Positions 1-5,850 of a stretch of DNA of 9,942 bases are shown here, piece after piece; the first letter of the stretch is position 1, and each line of letters starts with the position of its first letter. Location: NCBI GenBank assembly GCA_964510955.1, contig CAZEDW010000068.1:1-9942 (forward strand). Direction: 5' to 3'. The notes under the pieces were generated by a model. The model did not search any database. It was not told the origin of the DNA and saw only the letters and a program-made list of their open reading frames with translations. This stretch comes from JAFLCM01 sp964510955. GTDB taxonomy: Bacteria > Planctomycetota > Phycisphaerae > Phycisphaerales > UBA1924. The position numbers and the translations under genes are program-made.

Positions 1-40
1 TGATCTGGTGACTGGAGTTCAACGTGTGCTCTTCCGATCT
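1..40 (+). other. Illumina TruSeq adapter (P7 side, index 7) left on the contig end
   Basis: Bases 8-40 match the TruSeq read-2 adapter that ends in GCTCTTCCGATCT. The only difference is one G missing after position 20, where GTTCAACGTG stands for GTTCAGACGTG. Bases 2-7 (GATCTG) are the reverse complement of TruSeq index CAGATC (index 7), and base 1 fits the last T of the P7 part. This is library DNA and not genome. Genomic sequence starts at about 41, and any reading frame that starts inside 1-40 is artificial. Confidence 0.96.
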
Positions 41-786
41 CCGGCGCCGCTCCGACGACGGCGCCCGCGGGCACTCCCGCGCCGGCGGCGGACGGAACGG
101 TCCCGCCCACCGTCACGACGGGCGAGCCGCAGCCGGGCGCCGAGACGCCCGCCGAGCCTGCCAAGCCGCGCGAGCCCTCGCCCGAGGAGATCAAGGCCAA
201 GCAGATCGCCGAGAAGATGGCGGCCCAGAAGCACAAGCTGGCGCAGCTCGACGACGCCTACAGGGTGGTGGCGGCGCAGCCGATCGACGGGGCGGAGATC
301 GAGCCGCTGATCGGCGAGTACCAGAAGTACAAGGATGAGCTCGGCAGCGACCCCGCCAATGCCCGCACCAACGTCTACGTGAGCAACCGGATCGACCTGC
401 TGAAACTCCGCGTCGAACTGCAGGAAAAGAGCCGCAAGATCGCGGAACTCCGCGCCCAGGCCGACAAGGTGATGGGCAACATCAACTCGGGGATCGAGAA
501 GATTCAGAAGAGCAAGGAGTACCTGGTGGTGGGTCGGCTGGTGACCAGCGGCATGTACGACGGCCAGCGCCTGCCGCTGCTGTACCGCGTGCAGAGCGTG
601 GACACCAACGCCGGACGCACCTTGGCGTACCTGACGCCCGAGCAGGGGCAACAACTGGAGCTGAAGCTGGGGATGATCGTCGGCGTCAAGGGTGATGGGC
701 CCTATGACCCCAGCGCCAAGGTGAACATCCTGGTTCCCAAGCAGGTGGATGTGCTGAAGAACGCGGATGGATCGCCGATGCAGTGA
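41..786 (+). CDS. 5'-truncated protein: Pro/Ala-rich linker, helical segment, beta-rich C-terminus
   Basis: The frame is open from the adapter junction to the TGA at 784-786, giving about 247 residues with the N-terminus missing. An internal ATG at 217 is not a credible start because coding character continues upstream of it. The visible part opens with about 45 residues rich in Pro, Ala, Thr and Glu, which look like a flexible extracytoplasmic linker. A charged helical stretch follows (from EEIKAKQIAEKMAAQKHKL through VELQEKSRKIAELRAQADKV), probably a coiled coil. The last 75 or so residues (from EYLVVGRLVTSGMYDG to the end) alternate in a beta-like pattern with a LGMIVGVKGDG turn. Planctomycete proteins of this layout often carry an SH3-like domain before the linker, but that part is off the contig, so this is inference. 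I do not recognise the family and assign no function. Confidence 0.8.
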
Positions 787-916
787 TGCGGGAACGCGGA
801 GGCAGGGACGGGGCGGAGGATGAAGCCCCTAACCGCATGATGCGGGTGGGCGTCACGGGCCCCGGGAAAGCATCGAGATGAGGTCCGAACGGCGGGCACG
901 CCGCGAGCGACGTGCC

Positions 917-995
917 GGCCCTCCGGGCCTTGTATGTTCAACCCCGCTTTCCGTGGGCTGACGCCCACGGCAAGTCACTGTCCGCCCTCCGGGCG
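917..995. repeat. Cluster of three GC-rich hairpins (REP-like palindromic element)
   Basis: The centre is a perfect 8-bp stem with a 4-base loop, CCGTGGGC-TGAC-GCCCACGG at 951-970. On either side sits a copy of the same small hairpin: GGCCC-TCC-GGGCC at 917-929 and CGCCC-TCC-GGGCG at 983-995. These two share the core GCCCTCCGGGC. Two like hairpins flanking a different central palindrome suggest a composite short repeat of the REP type. Motifs close to CCGTGGGC...GCCCACGG are, from memory, common between planctomycete genes. Whether this one is repeated in its genome cannot be told from one copy. There is no adjacent T-run. Confidence 0.6.
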
Positions 996-1032
996 TCGGC
1001 CTCACGCCCTTCGCGCGCCGAACGTTCTTGAC

Positions 1033-1112
1033 TTGATCACCGCTCAACTCACGAAGTCACCTCACAGCTCACGGAATCGCCGCACAGCTCACGGGATCAC
1101 CGTTCAGCTCGC
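1033..1112. repeat. Imperfect 20-bp tandem repeat, four units
   Basis: The four units start at 1033, 1053, 1073 and 1093. The consensus is GGGATCACCGCTCAGCTCAC, and the units match it at 17, 15, 17 and 18 of 20 positions. The constant part is the CTCAC or GCTCAC end together with an ATCACC-like core. There are no spacers, so it is a minisatellite and not a CRISPR. It ends 13 bp before the stop codon of the minus-strand gene at 1126 and therefore lies in that gene's 3' untranslated region. The 20-bp period is close to two helical turns. Its function is unknown. Confidence 0.75.
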
Positions 1113-1125
1113 GGACCGGAGCACC

Positions 1126-2373
1126 TTACGACCCGATGAACGCGTCGGTGGTGCTTGCGGGGCGCTCGTCGCCTTTGAGGGTGGGCGCGGGGAGGCGCTC
1201 GAGCGGCTTGGGGAGCCAGATGTTGTCGCCGCGGTCTGTGACGGGGTGCTGGAGGAACCGGACGGCGCCGTCGTTCCAGAGCGTGTTCTGGCCACGCGCG
1301 GCGTGGTTGGGCGATGAGCGGGTGGCGTCGACGGATTCGCCGCGCCGGGCGCGTTCGATCACGGGCGACTTGTCGGCGAGCACGAGCGAGGTCTCGCCGC
1401 TGAACCAGCGGGGCTGGTTGCTGGCGAAAAGCTGGTAGCCGTAGGAGACGCTTTCGGGGGTGCTCCAGTCTTCGGCGGAGGGGGCGAGCTCGGTGTCGGC
1501 GTGCTGGTTGCCGGGGCAGGCGAGGTCGGCGGGTGAGGCGTAGCCGCCGCGCACCAGCGTGTAGAGGTTGGCCGAGTGCGACTGGGCGGGCTGGCCGACG
1601 GTCCACCAGACGGCGCGGGGGGTGACGTGGAGCACGACCTCGCGTTTGCGCTCGAAGGATTCGACGCTGGGGAGGGCGCCCTGGTGGTCGTTGGCGAAGA
1701 GCGAGAAGCCCAGGCCGGCGCGCCCCATGTTCATGGCGCACTGGGATTCGATGGAGCTGGCCCGCAGGCCCGCGAGCATGGGCGCGATGATGGCCGAAAC
1801 GAGCGCGACGCACGCCGCCGCCGCGACCACGTCCCACAGGCGGACACGCGAGCGGGGGCGGACGGCGAACTCATCGGCGGGGAGGCGCATCCGCAGGGTG
1901 GCGCCGTCGATGGCCTGCTGCACTTTGGCGAGGGTGGCTTCGATCAGGCGCGGCCTGGACGATCCGGCGGGTTCGCCCGGCGTCGCGTCGAGAGTGGCGA
2001 GAAGGTTGGCGAGCGAGCCGGGGGCGGGGCGCTCCCAGCCCGACGAGACGAGCCGGTCAAGCTCGTGGCTGGTGCGGTCATCGAGGCGCGGCCCGGACTC
2101 TTCGAGGGCGCCGATGGTGCCGGCCACCTCGCTGTCGCGGCAACGGGCCACGCGGGCCAGCGTGACGTCGATCAGGAGCTGGCGGTCCTGCTGCGACTCG
2201 GCGGCGGGGACGCTCTCCAGCAGCCCGAGCAGCGCGGAGACCTTGCCGCCGAGCGCGGTGAAGCGGGCATGACCCCGACCGTGGGCATCGGCGTCGAGGA
2301 GGGCGTCCACGGCTTCGGCGCCGGCGGCGTCGAGCGTGAAGCGAGTGCGGGGTTGTTCGGGGTCAGGACTCAT
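1126..2373 (-). CDS. Single-pass membrane protein with cytoplasmic regulatory half and pseudopilin-like (DUF1559-like) outer half; candidate sigma-factor regulator
   Basis: This 415-residue protein is encoded 58 bp downstream of an ECF sigma factor on the same strand. Residues 1-175 are soluble and contain an internal duplication: LLGLLESVP...LLIDVTLARV (about 48-75) resembles LLATLDATP...LIEATLAKV (about 124-151). One transmembrane helix spans 180-203. The helix and what follows read like a type IV pseudopilin. D181 and P198 have the spacing of pilin Glu5 and Pro22. Then come SSIESQCAMNMGRAGLGF (about 206-223), DHQGALPS (229-236), a CPGN segment (286-289) and an H-x10-DG motif (H357 to D368-G369) like the H-X9-DG tail of planctomycete DUF1559 proteins. 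The glycine before a prepilin cleavage site is absent (R176), so processing is unlikely. By position it is probably a membrane-bound regulator or sensor for the sigma factor (inference). The ATG at 2371-2373 lacks a good Shine-Dalgarno; GGGAG lies about 14 bases upstream. Confidence 0.82.
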   Translation of the reverse strand: MSPDPEQPRTRFTLDAAGAEAVDALLDADAHGRGHARFTALGGKVSALLGLLESVPAAESQQDRQLLIDVTLARVARCRDSEVAGTIGALEESGPRLDDRTSHELDRLVSSGWERPAPGSLANLLATLDATPGEPAGSSRPRLIEATLAKVQQAIDGATLRMRLPADEFAVRPRSRVRLWDVVAAAACVALVSAIIAPMLAGLRASSIESQCAMNMGRAGLGFSLFANDHQGALPSVESFERKREVVLHVTPRAVWWTVGQPAQSHSANLYTLVRGGYASPADLACPGNQHADTELAPSAEDWSTPESVSYGYQLFASNQPRWFSGETSLVLADKSPVIERARRGESVDATRSSPNHAARGQNTLWNDGAVRFLQHPVTDRGDNIWLPKPLERLPAPTLKGDERPASTTDAFIGS

Positions 2374-2431
2374 CGGACGAGCGAGTTCGATCTCCCAGGG
2401 AATGGTGGTACGCCGGTCTGGGCTACAAAGT

Positions 2432-3109
2432 TCAGGCGGGGTCTGGTGGCGAGTTCTGAGACCCGCCCTGCGGCTCGCCGCGGAAACGGGCCCGATTCCC
2501 GGACTCGGCGGAATCGGCCAGGTCGACCTCGGCCTGCCACGCCTGCGCGAACGACGCGACGGCGGCGTGCAGGCGGCTTTTCACGGTGCCGAGCGGGATT
2601 CCCAGCATGTCGGCCAGCTGGGCGTAGCTGAGCTTCTGGAAATACGACAGGAGCAGCACTTCCTTCAGACGCGGCGAGAGCCGGTCGAGGGCGCGCTGCA
2701 CCATCTGGCTCTGCTCGGCCTGCTGCATCCGCGTGTGCGCCGGCGGGATGTCGATCTGCATCAGGTCCACGAACGTGGAGGAGTCGTCCTCGGACCCGAC
2801 GCTCGCCGACAGCGACACGGCCGGGCGCCGTCCCACGCGGCGCAGCGCATCGCGGCCCTTGTTGGCGGCGATGGTGAACAACCACGGCTTGAAGCGGCGC
2901 GACTCATCGAAGCCGGCGAGCGACTGGTGCACCTGGAGAAACGCGTCCTGGAACACGTCTTCGGCGAGCTGGCGCTGCCCGGTCAGGCGGCAGAGGAACC
3001 GCATGAGGGGGTCGTGGTAGCGCTCGACCAGAGCGCGGAACGCGAGCGCATCGCCGGATCGGTACTCGGCGACGAGCTGCTCGTCGGTGCTCTGGGTGTA
3101 GTAGTTCAT
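2432..3109 (-). CDS. RNA polymerase sigma factor, ECF (sigma-70) family
   Basis: This 225-residue ECF sigma factor directs RNA polymerase to a specific promoter set. Region 2 spans about 8-93. It includes AFRALVERYHDPLMRFL (23-39), the core-binding and -10 segment around LAEDVFQDAFLQVHQ (48-62), and FKPWLFTIAANKGRDALRR (73-91). Region 4 spans about 135-190, with RLSPRLKEVLLLSYFQKLSY (143-162) and the helix-turn-helix at QLADMLGIPLGTVKSRLHAA (164-183). A disordered Ser/Pro/Gly-rich tail ends the protein. The frame is open for 72 codons upstream, but that part overlaps the neighbouring glycosyltransferase gene and lacks sigma similarity, so the ATG at 3107-3109 is chosen. It is preceded by a purine-rich GCAGAGAGA that could act as a weak ribosome site. 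The next gene downstream is the membrane protein at 1126-2373, a typical sigma/regulator arrangement. The ECF subgroup cannot be named from sequence reading alone. Confidence 0.95.
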   Translation of the reverse strand: MNYYTQSTDEQLVAEYRSGDALAFRALVERYHDPLMRFLCRLTGQRQLAEDVFQDAFLQVHQSLAGFDESRRFKPWLFTIAANKGRDALRRVGRRPAVSLSASVGSEDDSSTFVDLMQIDIPPAHTRMQQAEQSQMVQRALDRLSPRLKEVLLLSYFQKLSYAQLADMLGIPLGTVKSRLHAAVASFAQAWQAEVDLADSAESGNRARFRGEPQGGSQNSPPDPA

Positions 3110-3132
3110 TCTCTCTGCGGTAACCCCTGGTG

Positions 3133-3158
3133 ATACGGCTCGGTCGTTAGCCGGGTTC
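3133..3158 (-). promoter_or_regulatory. Possible ECF-type promoter of the sigma gene
   Basis: Read on the minus strand, GAACC (3154-3158) is followed after 16 bases by CGTAT (3133-3137), and the sigma-factor ATG starts 23 bases further on. A GAAC-type -35 with 16-17 bp spacing is typical of ECF promoters, and many ECF genes are self-activating. The -35 is part of a doubled hexamer, GTGAAC GTGAAC. The element overlaps the 3' end of the upstream glycosyltransferase gene. The -10 is only a loose match, so this is a suggestion. Confidence 0.3.
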
Positions 3159-4499
3159 ACGTTCACCGGCCCCGAACAAATGCCGTGCCTTGTGGCACCA
3201 TGTGTGTTCAGCAAGGACGCGCGTCCGGCCCGCCGCCGACACGGCCGCCAGGCGGTCTGGGTGGGCGAGAAGTTCCCGGGCGTGGCGGGCAGCTTCCTGA
3301 GGTGACCGGAACGAGACGGCCTCACGCCCGTCGGCGAATGTGTCGTCGAACCCGGCCCGCCAGCGCTGCAGCAGGACGGTTCCGGACGCCGCCACCTCGA
3401 GCGCCTTGGGGTTCAGGCCCACGTCGTCCTGGTAGCGCATGACGTTGAGTCCTAGCCGGCAGCGGCTGTAGGCGACGGCGAGCTCGTGGTAGAGCACCGG
3501 CCCGGTGCGGTCGCCCGTGATGGGCCAGCCCGACCTGTCCCAGTCGACCGGCCCGATGATGAGCGTGCGGAAGCGGCGCGACAGGTACGCGGCGGTGAAG
3601 GCTCGCTGCCAGTTGTCGATGGTGCGCAGGGCGGCGGTGGCGGTGGCCCAGGCCTGGGGTTGCGCTGTTAGCGCGGTTCGGTCCGGCGCGTCGGCGCCAC
3701 AGGCCGCGTCGAACTTGGCGAGCATGGGGCGGTCGGGGTCGTTCACCTGCTCTTGCACCCAGCGCTCGGCAATCTGGGATGCGGCGGCGCCGAACGCCGG
3801 CTCGATCGCGGCACGAACGGCGGGCAGGGCCCGGGCGGCCAGGTCTTGGCGGATCGCCGCGGTGTCGGGCTCGTCGCGGTCCAGCTCGCGGAGCATGGTC
3901 GGGGTGGGCGGCGGGTCGCCGGGGCCGGCGTTCACGGCGAGGTCGTACTCGCGCTCGAGGGGCCAGGGGCGGAACGAAGCCGGATCGACGCCGTAGGGCT
4001 GCGCGACGACCGCCCGCAGGGCGAGCACACGGCGCATCTCGTCGGCGGTGCCGGGGTTGTTGATGACGTGGGTGTGGGTCACGCCGGTGAATCGCCCGTT
4101 GGCGAAGGCGCCCAGCGCCCGACCGGCGTAGGCCCAGAAGGGGGCGTCGAGCCACCAGTGGAAGCAGCGTATCCCGAGGACCTCAAGGAAGGACGATTCG
4201 CGCCCGGTGTTGGGCACGATGGGCAGCAGCGTGAGGGGGTCGATCCAGATTGTGATGACCGCGTCGATGCGGTGCTCGCGCACCATGCCCTCGAGGTACC
4301 GCGCGTAGAGCGTGCGGGTCTGGTCGATGGGGGCGCCCGCGGCGTGGCGTTTCTGCACCTCGGCCATGAAGAGCGCGACGTCCTCGATGACCACCGTGTG
4401 CCCGGCGAGCGTGGCGCCGCGCAGCAGCTCGATGAACTGGCTGCGAGAGTTGGTGCCGGGGGGGACGAGGGCGAGGAGGCGCATGGACTGGCGTTTCAT
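3147..4499 (-). CDS. CgeB-like glycosyltransferase (GT-B fold, glycosyl transferases group 1 type)
   Basis: This 450-residue protein has the look of CgeB-type glycosyltransferases, which move a sugar from a nucleotide donor to an unidentified acceptor. The N-terminal Rossmann-like half starts with MRLLALVPPGTNSRSQFIELL (6-26) and contains the CFHWWLDAPFW segment (112-122) and YGVDPASFRP (169-178). The C-terminal half carries the family hallmarks: a linker LIIGPVDWDRSGWP (313-326), ELAVAYSRCRLGLNVMR (339-355), and the donor-site stretch GLNPKALEVAASGTVLLQRW (361-380). It ends with DGREAVSF, HPDRLAAVSAAGRTRVLAEHTW (413-434). There is no signal peptide or membrane helix, so it is cytoplasmic. 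Residues about 200-290 are a helical, poorly recognisable insert. Start codons at 4497-4499 and 4482-4484 are both possible; neither has a clear Shine-Dalgarno. It ends 37 bp before the sigma gene. Donor and acceptor are unknown. Confidence 0.82.
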   Translation of the reverse strand: MKRQSMRLLALVPPGTNSRSQFIELLRGATLAGHTVVIEDVALFMAEVQKRHAAGAPIDQTRTLYARYLEGMVREHRIDAVITIWIDPLTLLPIVPNTGRESSFLEVLGIRCFHWWLDAPFWAYAGRALGAFANGRFTGVTHTHVINNPGTADEMRRVLALRAVVAQPYGVDPASFRPWPLEREYDLAVNAGPGDPPPTPTMLRELDRDEPDTAAIRQDLAARALPAVRAAIEPAFGAAASQIAERWVQEQVNDPDRPMLAKFDAACGADAPDRTALTAQPQAWATATAALRTIDNWQRAFTAAYLSRRFRTLIIGPVDWDRSGWPITGDRTGPVLYHELAVAYSRCRLGLNVMRYQDDVGLNPKALEVAASGTVLLQRWRAGFDDTFADGREAVSFRSPQEAARHARELLAHPDRLAAVSAAGRTRVLAEHTWCHKARHLFGAGEREPG

Positions 4500-4612
4500 C
4501 GGCCAGACCCGTCCCGTGCCGTCAGCACCCCGGCATCCGGTCCAGGCTCAGCGCCGCGCACGGCCCTGCCCGCTACCATCCGCCCCTCTCTCCGCACCCC
4601 TTGGGAACCTGC
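4500..4612. promoter_or_regulatory. Divergent intergenic region between glycosyltransferase gene and hpnH
   Basis: These 113 bp separate two genes that point away from each other, so promoters for both should lie here or just inside the reading frames. On the plus strand a TACCAT hexamer at 4574-4579 could be a -10 box for hpnH, with a leader of about 30 bases. I see no matching -35. Nothing convincing was found for the minus strand. Confidence 0.25.
4603..4607 (+). promoter_or_regulatory. Weak ribosome binding site fixing the hpnH start
   Basis: GGGAA lies five bases before the ATG at 4613. It overlaps the in-frame TTG at 4601, which makes that TTG an unlikely start and favours ATG 4613. 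Confidence 0.4.
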
Positions 4613-5761
4613 ATGGGCGTACCGATCAGCCAGATGTGGACCGTCGCAACCTACGTGCTGGGCCAGCGCCTGCGCGGCAACCGGCGCTACCCGCTGGTGC
4701 TCATGCTCGAGCCCCTGCTGCGGTGCAACCTGGCGTGCGCCGGGTGCGGCAAGATCCAGTACCCGGCCCACATCCTCAAGCGCGAGCTGAGCGTCGAGGA
4801 GTGCGTGAAGGCGGTGGAGGAGTGCGGCGCCCCGATGGTCTCGATCCCGGGCGGCGAGCCGCTGCTGCACCCCAAGATCGGCGAGATCGTGCGGGAGCTG
4901 GTGGCGCGCCGGAAGTACATCTACCTGTGCACCAATGCGCTGCTGCTGAAGCAGCGCCTCGAGGAGGGCGTGTTCAAGCCCAGCAAGTACCTGACGTTCA
5001 GCGTCCACATGGACGGGCAGGAGGAACACCACGACTTCGCGGTGTGCCGCGAGGGGACGTTTCAGACGGCCCGCGCGGGCATTGAGCTGGCGGTGAAGAT
5101 GGGGTTCCGGGTCACGACGAACACGACGCTGTTCGACGGGGCCGACCCTAACTCGGTCCGCGGGTTCTTCGATGAGATGATGGACCTTGGCGTCGAGGGG
5201 ATGATGGTGTCGCCCGGGTACGCCTATCCCAAGGCGCCGGATCAGCGGCACTTCCTCGCGGAGCGCAAGAAGACCAACGACCTGTTCGGGATGATCCTGT
5301 CGAACCGCAAGAAGCGGTGGGTGTTCAACCAGTCGCCGTTGTTTCTTGAGTTCCTGATGGGCAAGCGCGAGTACGAGTGCACGCCGTGGGGCATGCCGAC
5401 GTACAACATCTTCGGATGGCAGAAGCCGTGCTACCTGCTGCAGGACGGTTACGCCGACACGTTTGAGGGGCTCATGAAGGAAACGCGCTGGAGCGAGTTC
5501 GGGCGCGCCAGCGGCAACCCCAAGTGCCAGCAGTGCATGGTGCACAGCGGCTACGAGGCCAGCGCGGTGGACCACACCTTTGCGAGCCTGGGTGGGATGC
5601 TGGCGACGATCAAGGCGATGCTGTTCAGCGCCAACAAATCCGCCGAGGCGGAGCGGAAGCTGAAGGAAGAGGCAAAGCGCCCGCACGGGCCGCTGGCGCT
5701 CTTGGGGGTTTCGGTGGAGGGCAAGCCGGTTCGCGAGGCGGTGCAGAGCAGCGCGGCGTAG
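4613..5761 (+). CDS. hpnH: HpnH, adenosylhopane-forming radical SAM enzyme
   Basis: HpnH joins the 5'-deoxyadenosyl radical from S-adenosylmethionine to hopene, giving adenosylhopane, the first step to side-chain-extended hopanoids such as bacteriohopanetetrol. The 382-residue protein matches the family along its whole length. It has the opening QRLRGNRRYPLVLMLEPL (18-35), the radical SAM cluster motif CNLACAGC (C38, C42, C45, which bind 4Fe-4S), the SAM-contacting GGEP (80-83), YLCTNALLL (104-112), FSVHMDG (129-135), VSPGYAYPKAPDQ (199-211) and CTPWG (256-260). A Cys-bearing C-terminal part follows (C273; C305 and C308 in KCQQCMVH). In HpnH sequences I remember, the position after CMVH is often Cys; here it is Ser312. 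The protein is soluble and probably associates with the membrane where its substrate lies. shc lies about 2 kb away, convergent. A hairpin after the stop suggests it may be transcribed alone. Confidence 0.95.
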   Translation: MGVPISQMWTVATYVLGQRLRGNRRYPLVLMLEPLLRCNLACAGCGKIQYPAHILKRELSVEECVKAVEECGAPMVSIPGGEPLLHPKIGEIVRELVARRKYIYLCTNALLLKQRLEEGVFKPSKYLTFSVHMDGQEEHHDFAVCREGTFQTARAGIELAVKMGFRVTTNTTLFDGADPNSVRGFFDEMMDLGVEGMMVSPGYAYPKAPDQRHFLAERKKTNDLFGMILSNRKKRWVFNQSPLFLEFLMGKREYECTPWGMPTYNIFGWQKPCYLLQDGYADTFEGLMKETRWSEFGRASGNPKCQQCMVHSGYEASAVDHTFASLGGMLATIKAMLFSANKSAEAERKLKEEAKRPHGPLALLGVSVEGKPVREAVQSSAA

Positions 5762-5785
5762 CGACGTCGCGTTCGGCGTAGCCTG

Positions 5786-5820
5786 GACCGACTCGGCGCG
5801 CCGCCGAGGAGCCGGTCGTT
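5786..5820 (+). terminator. Candidate intrinsic terminator after hpnH
   Basis: A strong GC hairpin starts 25 bases after the hpnH stop codon. The inner stem is CTCGGCG (5792-5798) with CGCCGAG (5802-5808) and a CGC loop. The outer stem is GACCG (5786-5790) with CGGTC (5813-5817), separated from the inner one by an asymmetric bulge. Only a short GTTT follows, so termination may be partial. If it works, it separates hpnH from the kinase-like gene. Confidence 0.4.
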
Positions 5821-5821
5821 T

Positions 5822-5846
5822 GAACTGGGGTAGTTCCAGACTGGGG
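5822..5846 (+). promoter_or_regulatory. Small palindromes and a direct repeat before the kinase-like gene
   Basis: GAACT-GGGGT-AGTTC (5822-5836) is an inverted repeat. It is followed directly by CCAG-A-CTGG (5836-5844), and ACTGGGG occurs twice (5824-5830 and 5840-5846). The cluster ends four bases before the GTG at 5851. It could be an operator or a structure in the mRNA leader, or chance. Confidence 0.2.
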
Positions 5847-5850
5847 CTGT

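Larger units (their letters stand above)
787..1125. other. Convergent intergenic region carrying repeats
   Basis: This 339-bp region lies between the 3' ends of two converging genes. It holds no convincing gene: the short frames crossing it lack start signals and family resemblance. It contains a group of three GC-rich hairpins (917-995), a tandem repeat (1033-1112), and a short palindrome CCGCATGATGCGG at 833-845. No T-run follows any hairpin on either strand, so a classical intrinsic terminator is not visible, although the hairpins could still help end transcription from both sides. Confidence 0.7.

Noticed and set aside
8..310. Arg/Pro-rich reading frame of 100 codons at the left end
   Set aside because: Its start lies inside the sequencing adapter, and it is a shifted frame of the real truncated gene ending at 786.
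19..654. Long minus-strand frame opposite the truncated gene
   Set aside because: It is a shadow of a GC-rich gene. It runs into the adapter and has no recognisable family, while the plus frame has coherent helical and beta patterns.
951..970. Intrinsic terminator at the perfect palindrome
   Set aside because: The stem is strong but no T-run follows on either strand, so it is recorded as a repeat hairpin instead.
1033..1112. CRISPR array
   Set aside because: The 20-bp units are directly adjacent with no unique spacers, and no cas gene is present.
1576..2631. 351-codon plus-strand frame opposite the membrane-protein gene
   Set aside because: Its composition is low-complexity Gly/Ala/Arg, and it crosses from one real minus-strand gene into the sigma-factor gene. 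The minus frames show clear domains.
3110..3325. Longer sigma factor starting at 3325
   Set aside because: The extra 72 codons lack sigma similarity and overlap the glycosyltransferase gene. The ATG at 3109 begins directly before region 2.
4601..4612. TTG start for hpnH
   Set aside because: It would add only four residues and overlaps the GGGAA that best serves as ribosome site for the ATG at 4613.
4496..5686. 396-codon minus-strand frame opposite hpnH
   Set aside because: The plus strand encodes an unmistakable full-length HpnH. The minus frame is rich in His, Arg and Leu, as expected for an antisense shadow.
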